A DNA stretch of 64,000 bases. It comes from Burkholderiales bacterium (GTDB taxonomy: Bacteria > Pseudomonadota > Gammaproteobacteria > Burkholderiales > SG8-41). The notes beneath the pieces are model-generated. The model ran no database searches. It saw only the letters and a program-made list of their open reading frames with translations, and had not been told where the DNA came from. This document shows, in pieces, positions 1 to 9,733 of the stretch. The stretch is taken from NCBI GenBank assembly GCA_030684405.1, contig JAUXYA010000018.1:1-64000 (forward strand). Direction: 5' to 3'. Numbering within the stretch: the stretch's first letter is position 1; the number at the start of each line of letters is the position of its first letter. A program made the position numbers and the translations under genes.

Positions 1-430
1 CCCAGTTCGGGCCCCAGACAATCTTGTCCATCTGCTTGCCGGTGATCAGACTGCGCGGCCGTGCGGTCGGTGTGGCCTTCATCTCCGGCGCGCTCTGCAA
101 ATGACCGTAATCGAAGGTGAATGGCTCGTAGTAATCGTCGATCTGCGGCATGTTGGGATTGGCGAAGATCTTCATCAGCAGCTTCCACTTGCCGCCCTGC
201 CGCGGCTCGATTGAGCCGTCAGAGCGACGCACCCAGCCGCCGTTCCACTTGTCCTGGTTTTCCCATTCCTTGGGATAACCGATGCCAGGTTTGGTTTCCA
301 CGTTGTTGAACCACGCGTATTCCATGCCGGGACGGCTGGTCCACACGTTCTTGCAGGTCACGGAACAGGTGTGGCAGCCGATGCATTTGTCCAGATTCAG
401 GACCATGCCGATTTGGGCTCTAATTTTCAT
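1..430 (-). CDS. narH: Respiratory nitrate reductase beta subunit, N-terminal 143 residues (window edge)
   Basis: The frame begins MKIRAQIGMVLNLDKCIGCH and carries the first ferredoxin-type cluster, CIGCHTCSVTCKN, close to the N-terminus, as NarH proteins do. NarH is the iron-sulfur electron-transfer subunit passing electrons from NarI to the molybdenum subunit NarG on the cytoplasmic face of the membrane. Its ATG overlaps the narG stop as ATGA, so the two are probably translationally coupled. The reading frame is open to position 1, so the C-terminal majority and presumably narJ and narI lie beyond the edge. The identification rests on the close match to the NarH N-terminus and the position directly after narG. 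Confidence 0.97.
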   Translation of the reverse strand, partial: MKIRAQIGMVLNLDKCIGCHTCSVTCKNVWTSRPGMEYAWFNNVETKPGIGYPKEWENQDKWNGGWVRRSDGSIEPRQGGKWKLLMKIFANPNMPQIDDYYEPFTFDYGHLQSAPEMKATPTARPRSLITGKQMDKIVWGPNW

Positions 431-3400
431 GCGACTTCTCCATGCGCCTGCACCGGGCGGATCAGTTCATCGGCGACCGGCGTGTCCAACCAGTCGATCT
501 TGACCATCTTGCGCACGACCACAAACTCGTCGCGGTTGGTGCCGATGGTGCCGTAGTAATTGAAACCGTAGCTCTGTTGGGCATAACCGCCGATCATGTG
601 GGTGGGCTTCAACACGATCCGCGTCACCGAGTTGTGGATGCCGCCGCGCGCACCGGTGATTTCAGACCCCGGGGTGTTCACTATTTTTTCCTGCGCGTGG
701 TACATCATCACCATACCGGGATTCACCCGCTGGCTGACAACCGCCCGTGCCGCAATGGCGCCGTTGATATTGAACAGTTCCACCCAGTCGTTGTCGACGA
801 TGCCGGCCCGCTGCGCGTCGTCCTCGGAGAGCCAGATGCACGGCCCGCCGCGGCTCAGCGTGAGCATCATCAGGTTGTCGGTGTAAGTGGAGTGGATGCC
901 CCACTTCTGGTGAGGCGTGATGAAGTTCAGCAGGATTTCCGGGTTGCCGTTGCTTTTCACGCCATGGATGCCGGCGGTGGTCTTCAAATCCACCGGCGGA
1001 CGATAGCTGGCCAGTCCTTCGCCGAACGCCCGCATCCACGGGTGATCGAGGTAGAACTGCTGGCGCCCGGTCAGCGTGCGCCACGGTATCAGCTCATGCA
1101 CATTGGTAAAACCGGCGTTGTAGGAGACAGTCTCGCTCTCGATGCCGCTCCAGGTCGGCGATGAGATGATCTTCCTCGGCTGTGCCTGGATGTCGCGAAA
1201 ACGGATTTTCTCGTCTTCCCGGTGTAGCGCGAGATGGGCATGCTCGCGGCCGGTCTGCTTGCCCAACGCCTGCCACGCCTTGACAGCGACGTGGCCGTTG
1301 GTCTCGGGCGCAAGTTGCAGCACCACCTCGCAGGCGTCGATGTCCGTCTCGATCTTCGGCATGCCGCAACTGGCACCCTCAGCGGTAACCAGCCCGTTGA
1401 GTTCGCCGATCTGCTTCACTTCAGTCTGGGTGTTCCAGCCGATGCCCTTGCCGCCATTGCCCAGCTTGTTCATCAGCGGGCCCAGGGCAGTGAACCGTTT
1501 ATAGACGTTGGGATAATCACGCTCGACCACGGTTATCTGCGGCGCCGTTTTTCCGGGAATTAGCTCGCACTCGCCACGTTTCCAGTCCTTCACGTCAAAA
1601 GCCTGGGCCAATTCGGCGGGGGTGTCGTGCATCAGCGGCGTCAGTACCAGTTCCTTTTCCACGCCGAGGTGGCCGACGCAGACTTCGCTGAATTTTCTGG
1701 CAAAACCCTTGTAGATTTCCCAGTCGCTGCGTGATTGCCAGGCCGGGTCTACAGCGGTCGACAGCGGATGGATGAACGGGTGCATATCGCTGGTATTGAG
1801 ATCGTTTTTCTCATACCAGGTGGCGGTGGGCAGCACGATATCCGAGTACAGGCAGGTGGTGCTCATGCGGAAATCCAGCGTGACCAGCAGGTCGAGCTTC
1901 CCTTCCGGCGCCTGGTCATGCCAAACCACCTCCTCCGGCTTGGCGTCGTCCGCACCCAGATCCTTGCCCTGCACGCCGTGGCTGGTGCCCAGCAGATGCT
2001 TGAGGAAATATTCATGGCCCTTGCCGCTGGAGCCGAGCAGGTTGGAGCGCCAGACGAAGAGGTTGCGCGGCCAGTTGGCCGGATGGTCCGGATCCTGACA
2101 GCTCATTTGCAGTGAGCCGTCCTTCAGCGACTTGACCGCATAGTCCTTGGGATCCATGCCCGAAGCCTGCGCATCGCGCACCACCTGCAGCGGATTGGTC
2201 TGCAGTTGCGGCGCGGAAGGCAGCCAGCCCATGCGCTCCGCGCGCACGTTGTAGTCGATCATGCTGCCGCCGAATTTTTGCTTGTCAGCCAGCGGTGACA
2301 GAACTTCGGCCATGCCGAGCTTCTCGTAGCGCCACTGATCGGTGTGGGCGTAGAAAAAGCTGGTGCTGTTCTGCTGGCGCGGCGGGCGTATCCAGTCAAG
2401 TGCAAATGCCAGCGCGGTCCAGCCGGTTTGTGGCCGCAGTTTTTCCTGGCCGACATAATGCGCCCAGCCGCCGCCGCTTTTGCCGATGCAGCCGCACATC
2501 ATCAGCATGTTGATGATGCCGCGGTAATTCATGTCGCTGTGATACCAGTGATTCATCGCCGCGCCGATGATGACCATCGACCGGCCCTGTGTCTTCTCGG
2601 CATTCTCGGCAAACTGGCGGGCCACGGCGATCACCTGGTCTCGCGGTGTGCCGGTGATGCGCTCCTGCCATGCCGGCGTGTACGGCGTGTCATCGTCATA
2701 GCTGTCTGCCGCCAGTTCACCGGGCAGGCCCCGTGCGACGCCGTAGTTGGCGGCCTGCAGGTCAAACACCGTGGCGACCAGCACCTCGCCTTGCTCACCA
2801 GCCTTGCCCAGCGCGATGCGCTGCACGGGGACCGTGCGCACCAGCACGTCGGCGTTCTCGCCGCTCAGCGCGCTGTTCTGAAAATGTTCGCTGACGATGC
2901 CGCCAAAATAGGGGAACCCGACCCTGGCGGTATCCACGGATGGCGGGCTGCCTTCGAGCAACGACAGCTTGAGCCTGACGTCATTGCCCTGCTGCGCGTC
3001 CTTCGCCTCGAGGTTCCACTGCCCCTGGTCGGCGCGGCCATCGGGGCCCCAGCGAAAACCGATGGCGCCGTTGGGCAGTACCACTGTGCCGTCCTCGCCC
3101 AATGCCACGGTCTTCCATTCGGGATTGTTGGCCTGGCCCAGTTGGCCCTCGAAATCAGAGGCTCGTACATAACGGTCGGGCACCATGACCTTGTCGCCGT
3201 TGGGCAAGGTGTGCGCTTTGAGCATCACCAGCATCGGCAGGTCAGTGTAGCGGCGCGCGTAATCATCAAAGTAGGCGCTGCGTTTCTTAAAATAGAACTC
3301 GGTGAGGATCACATGGCCCATCGCCATCGCCACCGCGGCATCAGTACCCTGCTTGGGATGCAGCCAGATGTCGGCCAGCTTGGCCACTTCGGAGTAGTCC

Positions 3401-4245
3401 GGGGTCACCGCGACGGTCTTGGTCCCCTTGTAACGCACCTCAGTGAAAAAGTGCGCGTCCGGAGTGCGCGTTTGCGGCACATTTGAACCCCAGGCAATGA
3501 TGAAACCGGAGTTGTACCAGTCCGCGGATTCAGGTACGTCTGTCTGCTCGCCCCAGACCTGCGGGCTGGCTGGCGGCAGATCGCAATACCAGTCGTAAAA
3601 ACTCATGCACACGCCGCCGATCAGGCTCAGATAACGGCTGCCGGCGGCATAACTCACCATCGACATCGCCGGGATTGGTGAAAAGCCGATCACCCTATCG
3701 GGCCCGTATTTCTTGATCGTGTAGACATTGGCTGCGGCAACGATTTCGTTGACTTCGTCCCAGTTCGCACGCACAAAACCGCCGAGCCCGCGCACACACT
3801 GGTAGTCACGCCGCGATTCCTCGGACTCAACGATGGCAGCCCAAGCCGCAACAGGCGACTTGCCCAGCCGCGCCTCCCGCCAGCGTTTCAACAGCCGGCC
3901 ACGTACCAGCGGGTGCTTCACGCGATTCGCGCTGTACAGATACCAGCTGTAGCTGGCACCTCGAGAACAACCGCGCGGTTCATGGTTGGGCATGTCCCAA
4001 CGTGTACGCGGGTAATCGGTCTGCTGGGTTTCCCAGGTAACAATGCCGCCTTTGACGTAGATCTTCCATGAACACGACCCGGTGCAGTTCACGCCGTGAG
4101 TGGAACGCACGATCTTGTCGTGCGCCCAACGGTTGCGGTAGGCGTCTTCCCAGGTACGGTCTGCGCCGTTGGCCACGCCGAAACCGTCGGCAAAAGACTC
4201 CCGCGGGCTGGAGAAGTAGGTCAGTCGATCAAGAAAATGGCTCAT
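427..4245 (-). CDS. narG: Respiratory nitrate reductase alpha subunit (molybdopterin catalytic subunit)
   Basis: A protein of 1272 residues, the usual length of membrane-bound NarG. It reduces nitrate to nitrite at a Mo-bis-MGD site facing the cytoplasm. The N-terminal FS0 cluster motif is visible (HDKIVRSTHGVNCTGSCSW, with a later cysteine in EPRGCSRG), as is the DWYCDLPPASPQ segment containing the Mo-ligand aspartate. MSHFLDRLTYF matches the known N-terminus MSKFLDRF. I chose the ATG at 4245 rather than the GTG two codons earlier because GAGG lies at a suitable distance upstream (GAGG-TGCAC-ATG). No twin-arginine signal of the periplasmic Nap/pNar type is seen. It lies downstream of three narK-type genes and overlaps narH by four bases. 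Confidence 0.98.
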   Translation of the reverse strand: MSHFLDRLTYFSSPRESFADGFGVANGADRTWEDAYRNRWAHDKIVRSTHGVNCTGSCSWKIYVKGGIVTWETQQTDYPRTRWDMPNHEPRGCSRGASYSWYLYSANRVKHPLVRGRLLKRWREARLGKSPVAAWAAIVESEESRRDYQCVRGLGGFVRANWDEVNEIVAAANVYTIKKYGPDRVIGFSPIPAMSMVSYAAGSRYLSLIGGVCMSFYDWYCDLPPASPQVWGEQTDVPESADWYNSGFIIAWGSNVPQTRTPDAHFFTEVRYKGTKTVAVTPDYSEVAKLADIWLHPKQGTDAAVAMAMGHVILTEFYFKKRSAYFDDYARRYTDLPMLVMLKAHTLPNGDKVMVPDRYVRASDFEGQLGQANNPEWKTVALGEDGTVVLPNGAIGFRWGPDGRADQGQWNLEAKDAQQGNDVRLKLSLLEGSPPSVDTARVGFPYFGGIVSEHFQNSALSGENADVLVRTVPVQRIALGKAGEQGEVLVATVFDLQAANYGVARGLPGELAADSYDDDTPYTPAWQERITGTPRDQVIAVARQFAENAEKTQGRSMVIIGAAMNHWYHSDMNYRGIINMLMMCGCIGKSGGGWAHYVGQEKLRPQTGWTALAFALDWIRPPRQQNSTSFFYAHTDQWRYEKLGMAEVLSPLADKQKFGGSMIDYNVRAERMGWLPSAPQLQTNPLQVVRDAQASGMDPKDYAVKSLKDGSLQMSCQDPDHPANWPRNLFVWRSNLLGSSGKGHEYFLKHLLGTSHGVQGKDLGADDAKPEEVVWHDQAPEGKLDLLVTLDFRMSTTCLYSDIVLPTATWYEKNDLNTSDMHPFIHPLSTAVDPAWQSRSDWEIYKGFARKFSEVCVGHLGVEKELVLTPLMHDTPAELAQAFDVKDWKRGECELIPGKTAPQITVVERDYPNVYKRFTALGPLMNKLGNGGKGIGWNTQTEVKQIGELNGLVTAEGASCGMPKIETDIDACEVVLQLAPETNGHVAVKAWQALGKQTGREHAHLALHREDEKIRFRDIQAQPRKIISSPTWSGIESETVSYNAGFTNVHELIPWRTLTGRQQFYLDHPWMRAFGEGLASYRPPVDLKTTAGIHGVKSNGNPEILLNFITPHQKWGIHSTYTDNLMMLTLSRGGPCIWLSEDDAQRAGIVDNDWVELFNINGAIAARAVVSQRVNPGMVMMYHAQEKIVNTPGSEITGARGGIHNSVTRIVLKPTHMIGGYAQQSYGFNYYGTIGTNRDEFVVVRKMVKIDWLDTPVADELIRPVQAHGEVA

Positions 4246-4343
4246 GTGCACCTCGTGATTCGTGAATGGTCAGATTTGAAACCCGTGCGACTTGAAGTTG
4301 TATCGCGATTACCCTGCACTATCTGCTGCCTCCATCATTCCCC

Positions 4344-5729
4344 TCAACACGGCATCTCGGCGTTTTTGCGCGAGTAATACCACCAGGTCATCAGGATGCA
4401 GGTGCAGTAAAAAACCATGAACACATAGAGTGCAGCCTCCGGCCCTCCAGTGACTGCTATCGATGTGCCGTAGCTCTTGGGAATGAAAAAACCGCCGTAG
4501 GCGCCAATCGCCGACGTGAAGCCGAGTACTGCCGCAGCCTCCTTGTTTGCATCCCTGACGGCCTGCTCCTCCACCGATGCGTCCTTGCCCTCGGCGGCAC
4601 GCCTGCGCTCGGTGAGAAAAATGACCGGGATCATGCGAAACGTGGAGCCGTTGCCGATACCCGTGGTGAAGAACAGAAGCAGGAATGCCGCCAGAAATCC
4701 GGGCAGGTTTCCGCTGTGATCTGCGGACGGCAGGCTGAACAGCACGGCCGCCACCGCAAGTGCCATGACCAGAAAATTCCAGAAGGTGACCCGCGCCCCG
4801 CCCACGCGGTCGGCCAGCCAGCCACCCACCGGGCGCATCAGCGCACCAACCAGCGGTCCGATGAACACGTACTGCGTAGCCTCGATCGCTGGAAACGCCG
4901 TCTGCAGCAACAATGGAAATCCGGCCGAATGACCGATAAAAGATCCGAAGGTGCCGAGATACAGCCATGACATCAGCCAGTTGTGTTTGCGCACGAAAAT
5001 TACGGACTGTTCGGCAAACGATGCCCGCGCTCCGGGTATGTCGTTCATTCCGAACCAGGCTGCCAGAGTAGCCAGTGCAATGGCCGGAACCCAGACGAAT
5101 CCGGCGTTCTGCAGCCAGATCTCCCTGGTTGCACCCGATCCGCTCCACATTTGCGGTGCGCCGCTGATTGCGCCAAACAGGCCGCTGACGATCACCAGCG
5201 GCACTACAAATTGCGCCACCGACACCCCGAGATTGCCCAGGCCTCCATTCAATCCCAGCGCGACTCCCTTCTGTGTCGCAGGAAAGAAAAAGCTGATGTT
5301 GGCCATGCTGGAGGCAAAATTGCCGCCGCCCAGTCCGCAGAGCAGTGCCAGCAGCAGCAGTGTGGGATAAGTGGTGTCCGGATCCTGTACCGCAAATCCG
5401 ATTCCCAATGCCGGCAGCAGTAGCGACGCAGTGGACAATGTGGTCCACACCCGACCGCCAAACATCGGAACCATGAATGCGTAGAAAATACGCAGCGTCG
5501 CACCGCACAGGGCGGGGAGCGCCGCCAGCCAGAACAACTGATTGGTGGAAAAGCGGAACCCCACATGTGGAAGATTGACCACCACCACGCTCCACATCAT
5601 CCACACTGCGAAGGAAAGCATCAGCGTCAGCACCGAGATCCACAGGTTGCGGCGTGCGATACGCGCCCCTTGCCGAGCCCAAAACTCGGGGTTCTCGGGC
5701 TCCCAGTAGGTCAGGGGTTCGGATTTCAT
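4344..5729 (-). CDS. narK: NarK-family nitrate/nitrite MFS carrier, 461 aa
   Basis: A twelve-helix MFS protein of the nitrate/nitrite porter family. Both nitrate signature motifs are present: GLGGGNFASSMANISFFFP after helix 4-5 and GIGNGSTFRMIPVIF near helix 10-11. The two substrate-binding arginines of NarK have likely equivalents in GATLRIFYAF and MRPVGGWLADR. It would move nitrate in, by proton symport or in exchange for nitrite. It lies 98 bases upstream of narG on the same strand and 38 bases after a second carrier, so it probably belongs to the nar transcript. Which of the carriers is the symporter (NarK1) and which the antiporter (NarK2) cannot be decided from sequence alone. Confidence 0.93.
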   Translation of the reverse strand: MKSEPLTYWEPENPEFWARQGARIARRNLWISVLTLMLSFAVWMMWSVVVVNLPHVGFRFSTNQLFWLAALPALCGATLRIFYAFMVPMFGGRVWTTLSTASLLLPALGIGFAVQDPDTTYPTLLLLALLCGLGGGNFASSMANISFFFPATQKGVALGLNGGLGNLGVSVAQFVVPLVIVSGLFGAISGAPQMWSGSGATREIWLQNAGFVWVPAIALATLAAWFGMNDIPGARASFAEQSVIFVRKHNWLMSWLYLGTFGSFIGHSAGFPLLLQTAFPAIEATQYVFIGPLVGALMRPVGGWLADRVGGARVTFWNFLVMALAVAAVLFSLPSADHSGNLPGFLAAFLLLFFTTGIGNGSTFRMIPVIFLTERRRAAEGKDASVEEQAVRDANKEAAAVLGFTSAIGAYGGFFIPKSYGTSIAVTGGPEAALYVFMVFYCTCILMTWWYYSRKNAEMPC

Positions 5730-5767
5730 GACGCATTACGCATCCGCTTTTCTGTCTTATTCGATGA

Positions 5768-7429
5768 TCAGGGATTTTTGACGTACGCGTTCTTGCGCAG
5801 GTAGAACCACCAGTTCAGCACCAGGCACACAGCGTAGAACACTGCAAATCCGTACATCGAATACTCTGGCGTGCCGGCCTTGACCTGGCTGCCAATCACC
5901 ACCGGTGCGACGAATGCTCCGTAGGCACCAACCGCTGAAGTCCAGCCCAGCACCGGTCCGGCTTGTTGCCGGTCAAAGATCACGCCGATGGTACGGAAGG
6001 TGGAGCCGTTGCCGATGCCGGTGGCCGCGAATAACACGACGAACAACACCATGAACACCAGGAAATACTCTTCCGGCGTCGGAGACTTGTAGGCTAGCAG
6101 CATCACATAACCCACCGCAGCGGAGGCCACTACCATCACTGCCGAAATGATCTGGGTGACGATGGAACCACCGACTCTGTCGGAAACCCAGCCGCCCAAG
6201 GGGCGGATCAGCGCACCGACGAAGGGGCCGATCCAGGCATAAGTCATCGCGGACGGTGCGTTGGGGTTTTTCATGGTGTGCTGCATGACACCGGCAGCAT
6301 CCGGCACATGGCTGACGCCGAAGATCACGGTGATCGACAGCGGCAGTGCCATCGAGAAGCCGATAAACGAGCCGAAAGTAACGATATACAGCGCCGTCAT
6401 CGACCAAGTGTGCTTGTTGCTGAAAATTTCAAACTGCTTGGCAATATTTCCCTTCATTTCGCCAAAGGCGGCAAGCTTCATCGCCAGCAGCGTACCAATC
6501 ATGATCAGCGGCAACGCCACCCACATGTTGAGCAAACCGAGACCGACAGGCTCGGGCAGGTAAAGGTAGAGTCCCAGGCCACCAACTAGGAAGGTAATTC
6601 CCCACAGGTAAATGATTTTGGAAAAAGCAGCCAGCGTGCCGCCATAGTTGGGAGATAACGGCAGCAGGTTATTCATGCCGAACCAGGCCGCAATCACCAG
6701 TGGCGCCAGAATGGCCGCCCAGACGAATCCGGCGTTCTGTATAAACGTGGGCGTCCCGGCAAGGATCTTGCCGAATATCCAGCCACTATCCTTGAGCAGC
6801 GTCATCGGCTCACCCGCAATCGCGCCAAAGACGCCAGCGGTCATCACCAGGGGGATCAGCACCTGCATGGTGGTGACGCCGAAATTGCCCAGCCCCGCGT
6901 TCAGCCCCAGTGCCGTTCCCTGTGCGCGCTTGGGAAAAAAACCACTGATATTGGACATGGAACAGGCGAAATTGCCGCCGCCAATGCCGGACAAAAACGC
7001 CCAGAACTGGAACACATACAGTGGTGTGGTCTTGTCCTGCAGAGCGATGCCCGTGCCGACAGCCGGAATGATCAGAAGCGCGGTGGTCAGGAATATGGTG
7101 TTGCGACCGCCGCAAAGCCGGATGAAAAACGACGCGGGTATGCGCAGGGTCGCGCCCATCAGGCCGGCGATTGCGCTCAGGGTAAACAGCTCTGCCGGCT
7201 TGAAAGGGAAGCCGAGGTTGATCATTTGCACCGTGATCATTCCCCACATCAACCACACGGCAAAACCGCACAGCAGGTTGGGAATCGATATCCACAGATT
7301 GCGGTTGGCAATGCCCTTGCCCTTGGCTTCCCAGAAGGCATTGTCTTCGACATTCCACTCCGCAATGTCTGCGGAATTGTAAACAGTCAGTTTCTCGCTG
7401 CCCGCTGAACCTGATTGTTCTTTTTTCAT
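5768..7429 (-). CDS. narK: NarK-family nitrate/nitrite MFS carrier, 553 aa
   Basis: A second nitrate/nitrite porter with the same two signature motifs (GIGGGNFACSMSNISGFFP and GIGNGSTFRTIGVIF) and conserved arginines (GATLRIPASFF, IRPLGGWVSDR). It is about 90 residues longer than the neighbouring paralogue. The extra length lies between the two halves and holds two additional hydrophobic stretches (around residues 243-310), so the topology may be 14 helices instead of 12. A good ribosome site, GGAG-TTAAC-ATG, supports the start. It lies between the other two carrier genes; a short CGCCG/CGGCG stem followed by AT-rich sequence sits in the 56 bases upstream. Duplicated narK genes upstream of narGHJI are common in denitrifiers. 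Confidence 0.93.
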   Translation of the reverse strand: MKKEQSGSAGSEKLTVYNSADIAEWNVEDNAFWEAKGKGIANRNLWISIPNLLCGFAVWLMWGMITVQMINLGFPFKPAELFTLSAIAGLMGATLRIPASFFIRLCGGRNTIFLTTALLIIPAVGTGIALQDKTTPLYVFQFWAFLSGIGGGNFACSMSNISGFFPKRAQGTALGLNAGLGNFGVTTMQVLIPLVMTAGVFGAIAGEPMTLLKDSGWIFGKILAGTPTFIQNAGFVWAAILAPLVIAAWFGMNNLLPLSPNYGGTLAAFSKIIYLWGITFLVGGLGLYLYLPEPVGLGLLNMWVALPLIMIGTLLAMKLAAFGEMKGNIAKQFEIFSNKHTWSMTALYIVTFGSFIGFSMALPLSITVIFGVSHVPDAAGVMQHTMKNPNAPSAMTYAWIGPFVGALIRPLGGWVSDRVGGSIVTQIISAVMVVASAAVGYVMLLAYKSPTPEEYFLVFMVLFVVLFAATGIGNGSTFRTIGVIFDRQQAGPVLGWTSAVGAYGAFVAPVVIGSQVKAGTPEYSMYGFAVFYAVCLVLNWWFYLRKNAYVKNP

Positions 7430-7485
7430 GTTAACTCCAATGCTCTGATTTTATAAATTCGCCGCAACTCCGGCGTTCGCATATA

Positions 7486-9129
7486 TCAAGTAGCGCCTGA
7501 CTTCTGTAGCCGGAGTCGATCTACCACCTGTTGCAACTCCTTAATGCCACGGAAGCGCGCCGTGAGCTGAAGGCCATCGCCCTGATCGACCAGTTCCACC
7601 TTGTCGCTGCCCTGGAGCAGACTGACCAAATCGGCCTCAGCCTGCTTTTTCTGTTGGGCCTCAAGTGCAATTGCCTTGTCCACCGACGAGATCACGTATT
7701 CATCGCTGAAACCGCCTTCGGGCTCCATCAGCCAGAAGTAGCACACCACCCAGCTGATAAATGCACCGGCCGCGACAATAAAGAAGAACTGCTGCGGCGT
7801 GACCAGTGTGAACACGAACAGGTAGAACACCGCGCCGACGTTACCGTAAGCACCGGCCATACCCGAGATCTGACCCGTCAGGCGACGCTTGATTGAGGGG
7901 ATAATTCCGAAGGTCGCGCCCTCCGCACCCTGCACGAAGAACGAACACCCGATCGTGAAAGCAACAGCCACGACCAGTGGCCAACTCGAGTCGAGCAGAC
8001 CCATCAGCACGAAGCCAATACCGATCCCGAACATGTAAGCCATCATCACGAAGCGGCGGTTGCCGAAACGGTCGGAAACCAAGCCGCCCATCGGCCGGGC
8101 AAACAGGTTCACAAAAGCGAAGCTGGCCGCGATCGCGCCGGCCGCCGCCGCACCCAATCCCCAAGTCTGCTCAAAGAACATCGGCAGCATCGACACCACT
8201 GCAAGTTCGGCACCAAAGTTTGCAAAGTAGGTAACGTTGAGCGCCGCCACCGACTTGAATGGGTATCTGTCATCAGCAGGCACGCCCTTCCTCAGGATCG
8301 GGACATTGATACGAAGCGCCTGCACGATCTGATAAAGCACCACCGCCGCGATGACTGCGTAGAACAGACCCGCCATCATGCTATCGATGTAGCCCATCTT
8401 CTGGACGCGGTAAACCAGGATCGACAGTATTCCAACAAGGGGCACGATAAAGATGCACAGCATTACCAAGTCACGCCAGCTCGACACCTCCAGCGCCGCG
8501 ACTTTGCGCGGCTTCTTTTGCGTGTCGGGCGTGGGCCCGTCGGTGATGGCAAACCAGTAGAACACGCCATAGACCGCCATCACGATGCCCGAGGTCGCAA
8601 TTGCCCAGCGCCAGCCGTCGGCGCCGCCAAAGAACAACAAGGCGATGGTCGGCAACGTCATTGCCGCGCCCGCCGAACCGAAATTTCCCCAGCCGGCATA
8701 GAAGCCTTCGGCGAAGCCGATGTGGCGCGGCTTGAACCATAGTGCAGTCATGTGGATGCCAACCACGAAGCTGGCACCGACCGAGCTCAGCACCAGGCGC
8801 GAGACCAGCAGCTGCGTCTTGTTTTCGCCAAATGCGAATGCCAGCGTCGGCAGCGCCATGATCACCATCAACAAGGAAAAGCAGCGGCGCGGACCCCACT
8901 TGTCAAGCGCCATGCCAATCAGGATGCGCGCCGGGATCGTCAGCGCCACGTTGGCAATGGCGAACAGCCGGATGTCGTCGCGCGTCAACCAACCCTCGCT
9001 GCGCAGCATCGAGGATGCCAGCGGCGCCATGTTGAACCATACGTAGAAGCAAATGAAGAAGGCGATCCACGTCAGGTGGAGCGCCTTTATTTCAGGGTTC
9101 TTGTAACGAAACAGGTCACTAACTTGCAT
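7486..9129 (-). CDS. Third nitrate-transporter-like MFS protein with a C-terminal cytoplasmic tail, 547 aa
   Basis: An MFS protein of a different branch from the two NarK proteins downstream. It begins MQVSDLFRYKNPEIKALHLT and has YVWFNMAPLASSM in helix 1, resembling NRT/NasA-like porters. Helix 4-5 has YAGWGNFGSAGAAMTLP in place of the NarK signature, and the MFS motif is RPMGGLVSDRFGNRR. The last roughly 80 residues, after the final helix (FWLMEPEGG), are soluble and predicted helical with an acidic, then basic, region. That tail could be regulatory. Placement between usp and narK points to nitrate or nitrite; a related anion is possible. The start has GAGA eight bases upstream. Confidence 0.8.
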   Translation of the reverse strand: MQVSDLFRYKNPEIKALHLTWIAFFICFYVWFNMAPLASSMLRSEGWLTRDDIRLFAIANVALTIPARILIGMALDKWGPRRCFSLLMVIMALPTLAFAFGENKTQLLVSRLVLSSVGASFVVGIHMTALWFKPRHIGFAEGFYAGWGNFGSAGAAMTLPTIALLFFGGADGWRWAIATSGIVMAVYGVFYWFAITDGPTPDTQKKPRKVAALEVSSWRDLVMLCIFIVPLVGILSILVYRVQKMGYIDSMMAGLFYAVIAAVVLYQIVQALRINVPILRKGVPADDRYPFKSVAALNVTYFANFGAELAVVSMLPMFFEQTWGLGAAAAGAIAASFAFVNLFARPMGGLVSDRFGNRRFVMMAYMFGIGIGFVLMGLLDSSWPLVVAVAFTIGCSFFVQGAEGATFGIIPSIKRRLTGQISGMAGAYGNVGAVFYLFVFTLVTPQQFFFIVAAGAFISWVVCYFWLMEPEGGFSDEYVISSVDKAIALEAQQKKQAEADLVSLLQGSDKVELVDQGDGLQLTARFRGIKELQQVVDRLRLQKSGAT

Positions 9130-9180
9130 GATTCGTCTCAGTGAAAATAGTTGTGCTCAGCATTTGGCTCGCTCTCCGCT

Positions 9181-9645
9181 TCACTGTGTATGTGTGGGCA
9201 CGATGAGCAACGGACATTGCGCCCGACGTGCCAGAAAGGCACTGACCGAGCCGAAGGTCATGTGGTCGAACTCCTCAACCAGAGCGTCGAGATGACGGGT
9301 GATAAAGTTGCTGTCGGGTTTGTGGGAATGGCGCGCGATCACCAGCAGGTCAGGCCGGCGTTCTTCAGTGGCGCGCAGGATCATCTTGCGCGCGTCGCCT
9401 TCGGCGAACAGCACCTTGGCGGTAAAGCCAGCAGCAACCAACTCGGCCGCCGCCTTTTCGGCGCCGTCCTTCTGCTCCTGGTACTGCTGCCGGAACATCT
9501 CGTCCTCGCTGCTACTGGTGCTGCCGGGCACCTCGATTACCGAAATCAGCGTGACATTCGGTCTTTCGGTGGCAAACAGCCGCTTAACAATATCGAGTGC
9601 GATGCGTGAGTTGCGTGAGTGGTCGTAGGCAAGCATGAGTTCCAT
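9181..9645 (-). CDS. Universal stress protein, UspA family
   Basis: A 154-residue single-domain Usp. It begins MELMLAYDHSRNSRIALDI and ends with the typical FGSVSAFLARRAQCPLLIVP segment, in which G-S-V-S matches the ATP-binding loop region G-2x-G-9x-G(S/T) only loosely. Usp proteins are cytoplasmic stress or energy-state regulators; several are induced by anoxia under FNR/ANR control. I selected the ATG at 9645 because GGGGA lies eight bases upstream, and because a small upstream ORF stops four bases before it. Placed as the first full-size gene ahead of the three nitrate carriers, it may be co-transcribed with them. Its biochemical role cannot be told from the sequence. Confidence 0.88.
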   Translation of the reverse strand: MELMLAYDHSRNSRIALDIVKRLFATERPNVTLISVIEVPGSTSSSEDEMFRQQYQEQKDGAEKAAAELVAAGFTAKVLFAEGDARKMILRATEERRPDLLVIARHSHKPDSNFITRHLDALVEEFDHMTFGSVSAFLARRAQCPLLIVPTHTQ

Positions 9646-9649
9646 GACG

Positions 9650-9715
9650 CTATTCCCCGAACGCGGCAGCATCTAAGCCCGGTGCCAAGCATTGCCTGTA
9701 AGTCTGAGACGCCAT
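9650..9715 (-). CDS. Candidate 21-residue leader peptide upstream of usp
   Basis: A short frame (MASQTYRQCL...AAFGE) with an excellent ribosome site, AAAGGAG seven bases before ATG, better than that of usp itself. Its TAG ends four bases before the usp ATG, so ribosomes could reinitiate on usp. No family is recognised. It could be a real small protein, a coupling or attenuation leader, or the relic of an alternative usp start (it is in a different frame). Conservation in relatives would decide. Confidence 0.45.
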   Translation of the reverse strand: MASQTYRQCLAPGLDAAAFGE

Positions 9716-9733
9716 GGCGCACTCCTTTCGCAG

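Noticed and set aside
4309-5736. A 475-codon frame overlapping narK (4344-5729) on the same strand
   Set aside because: The translation is Arg/Gly-rich without membrane segments; the narK frame has all the family motifs.
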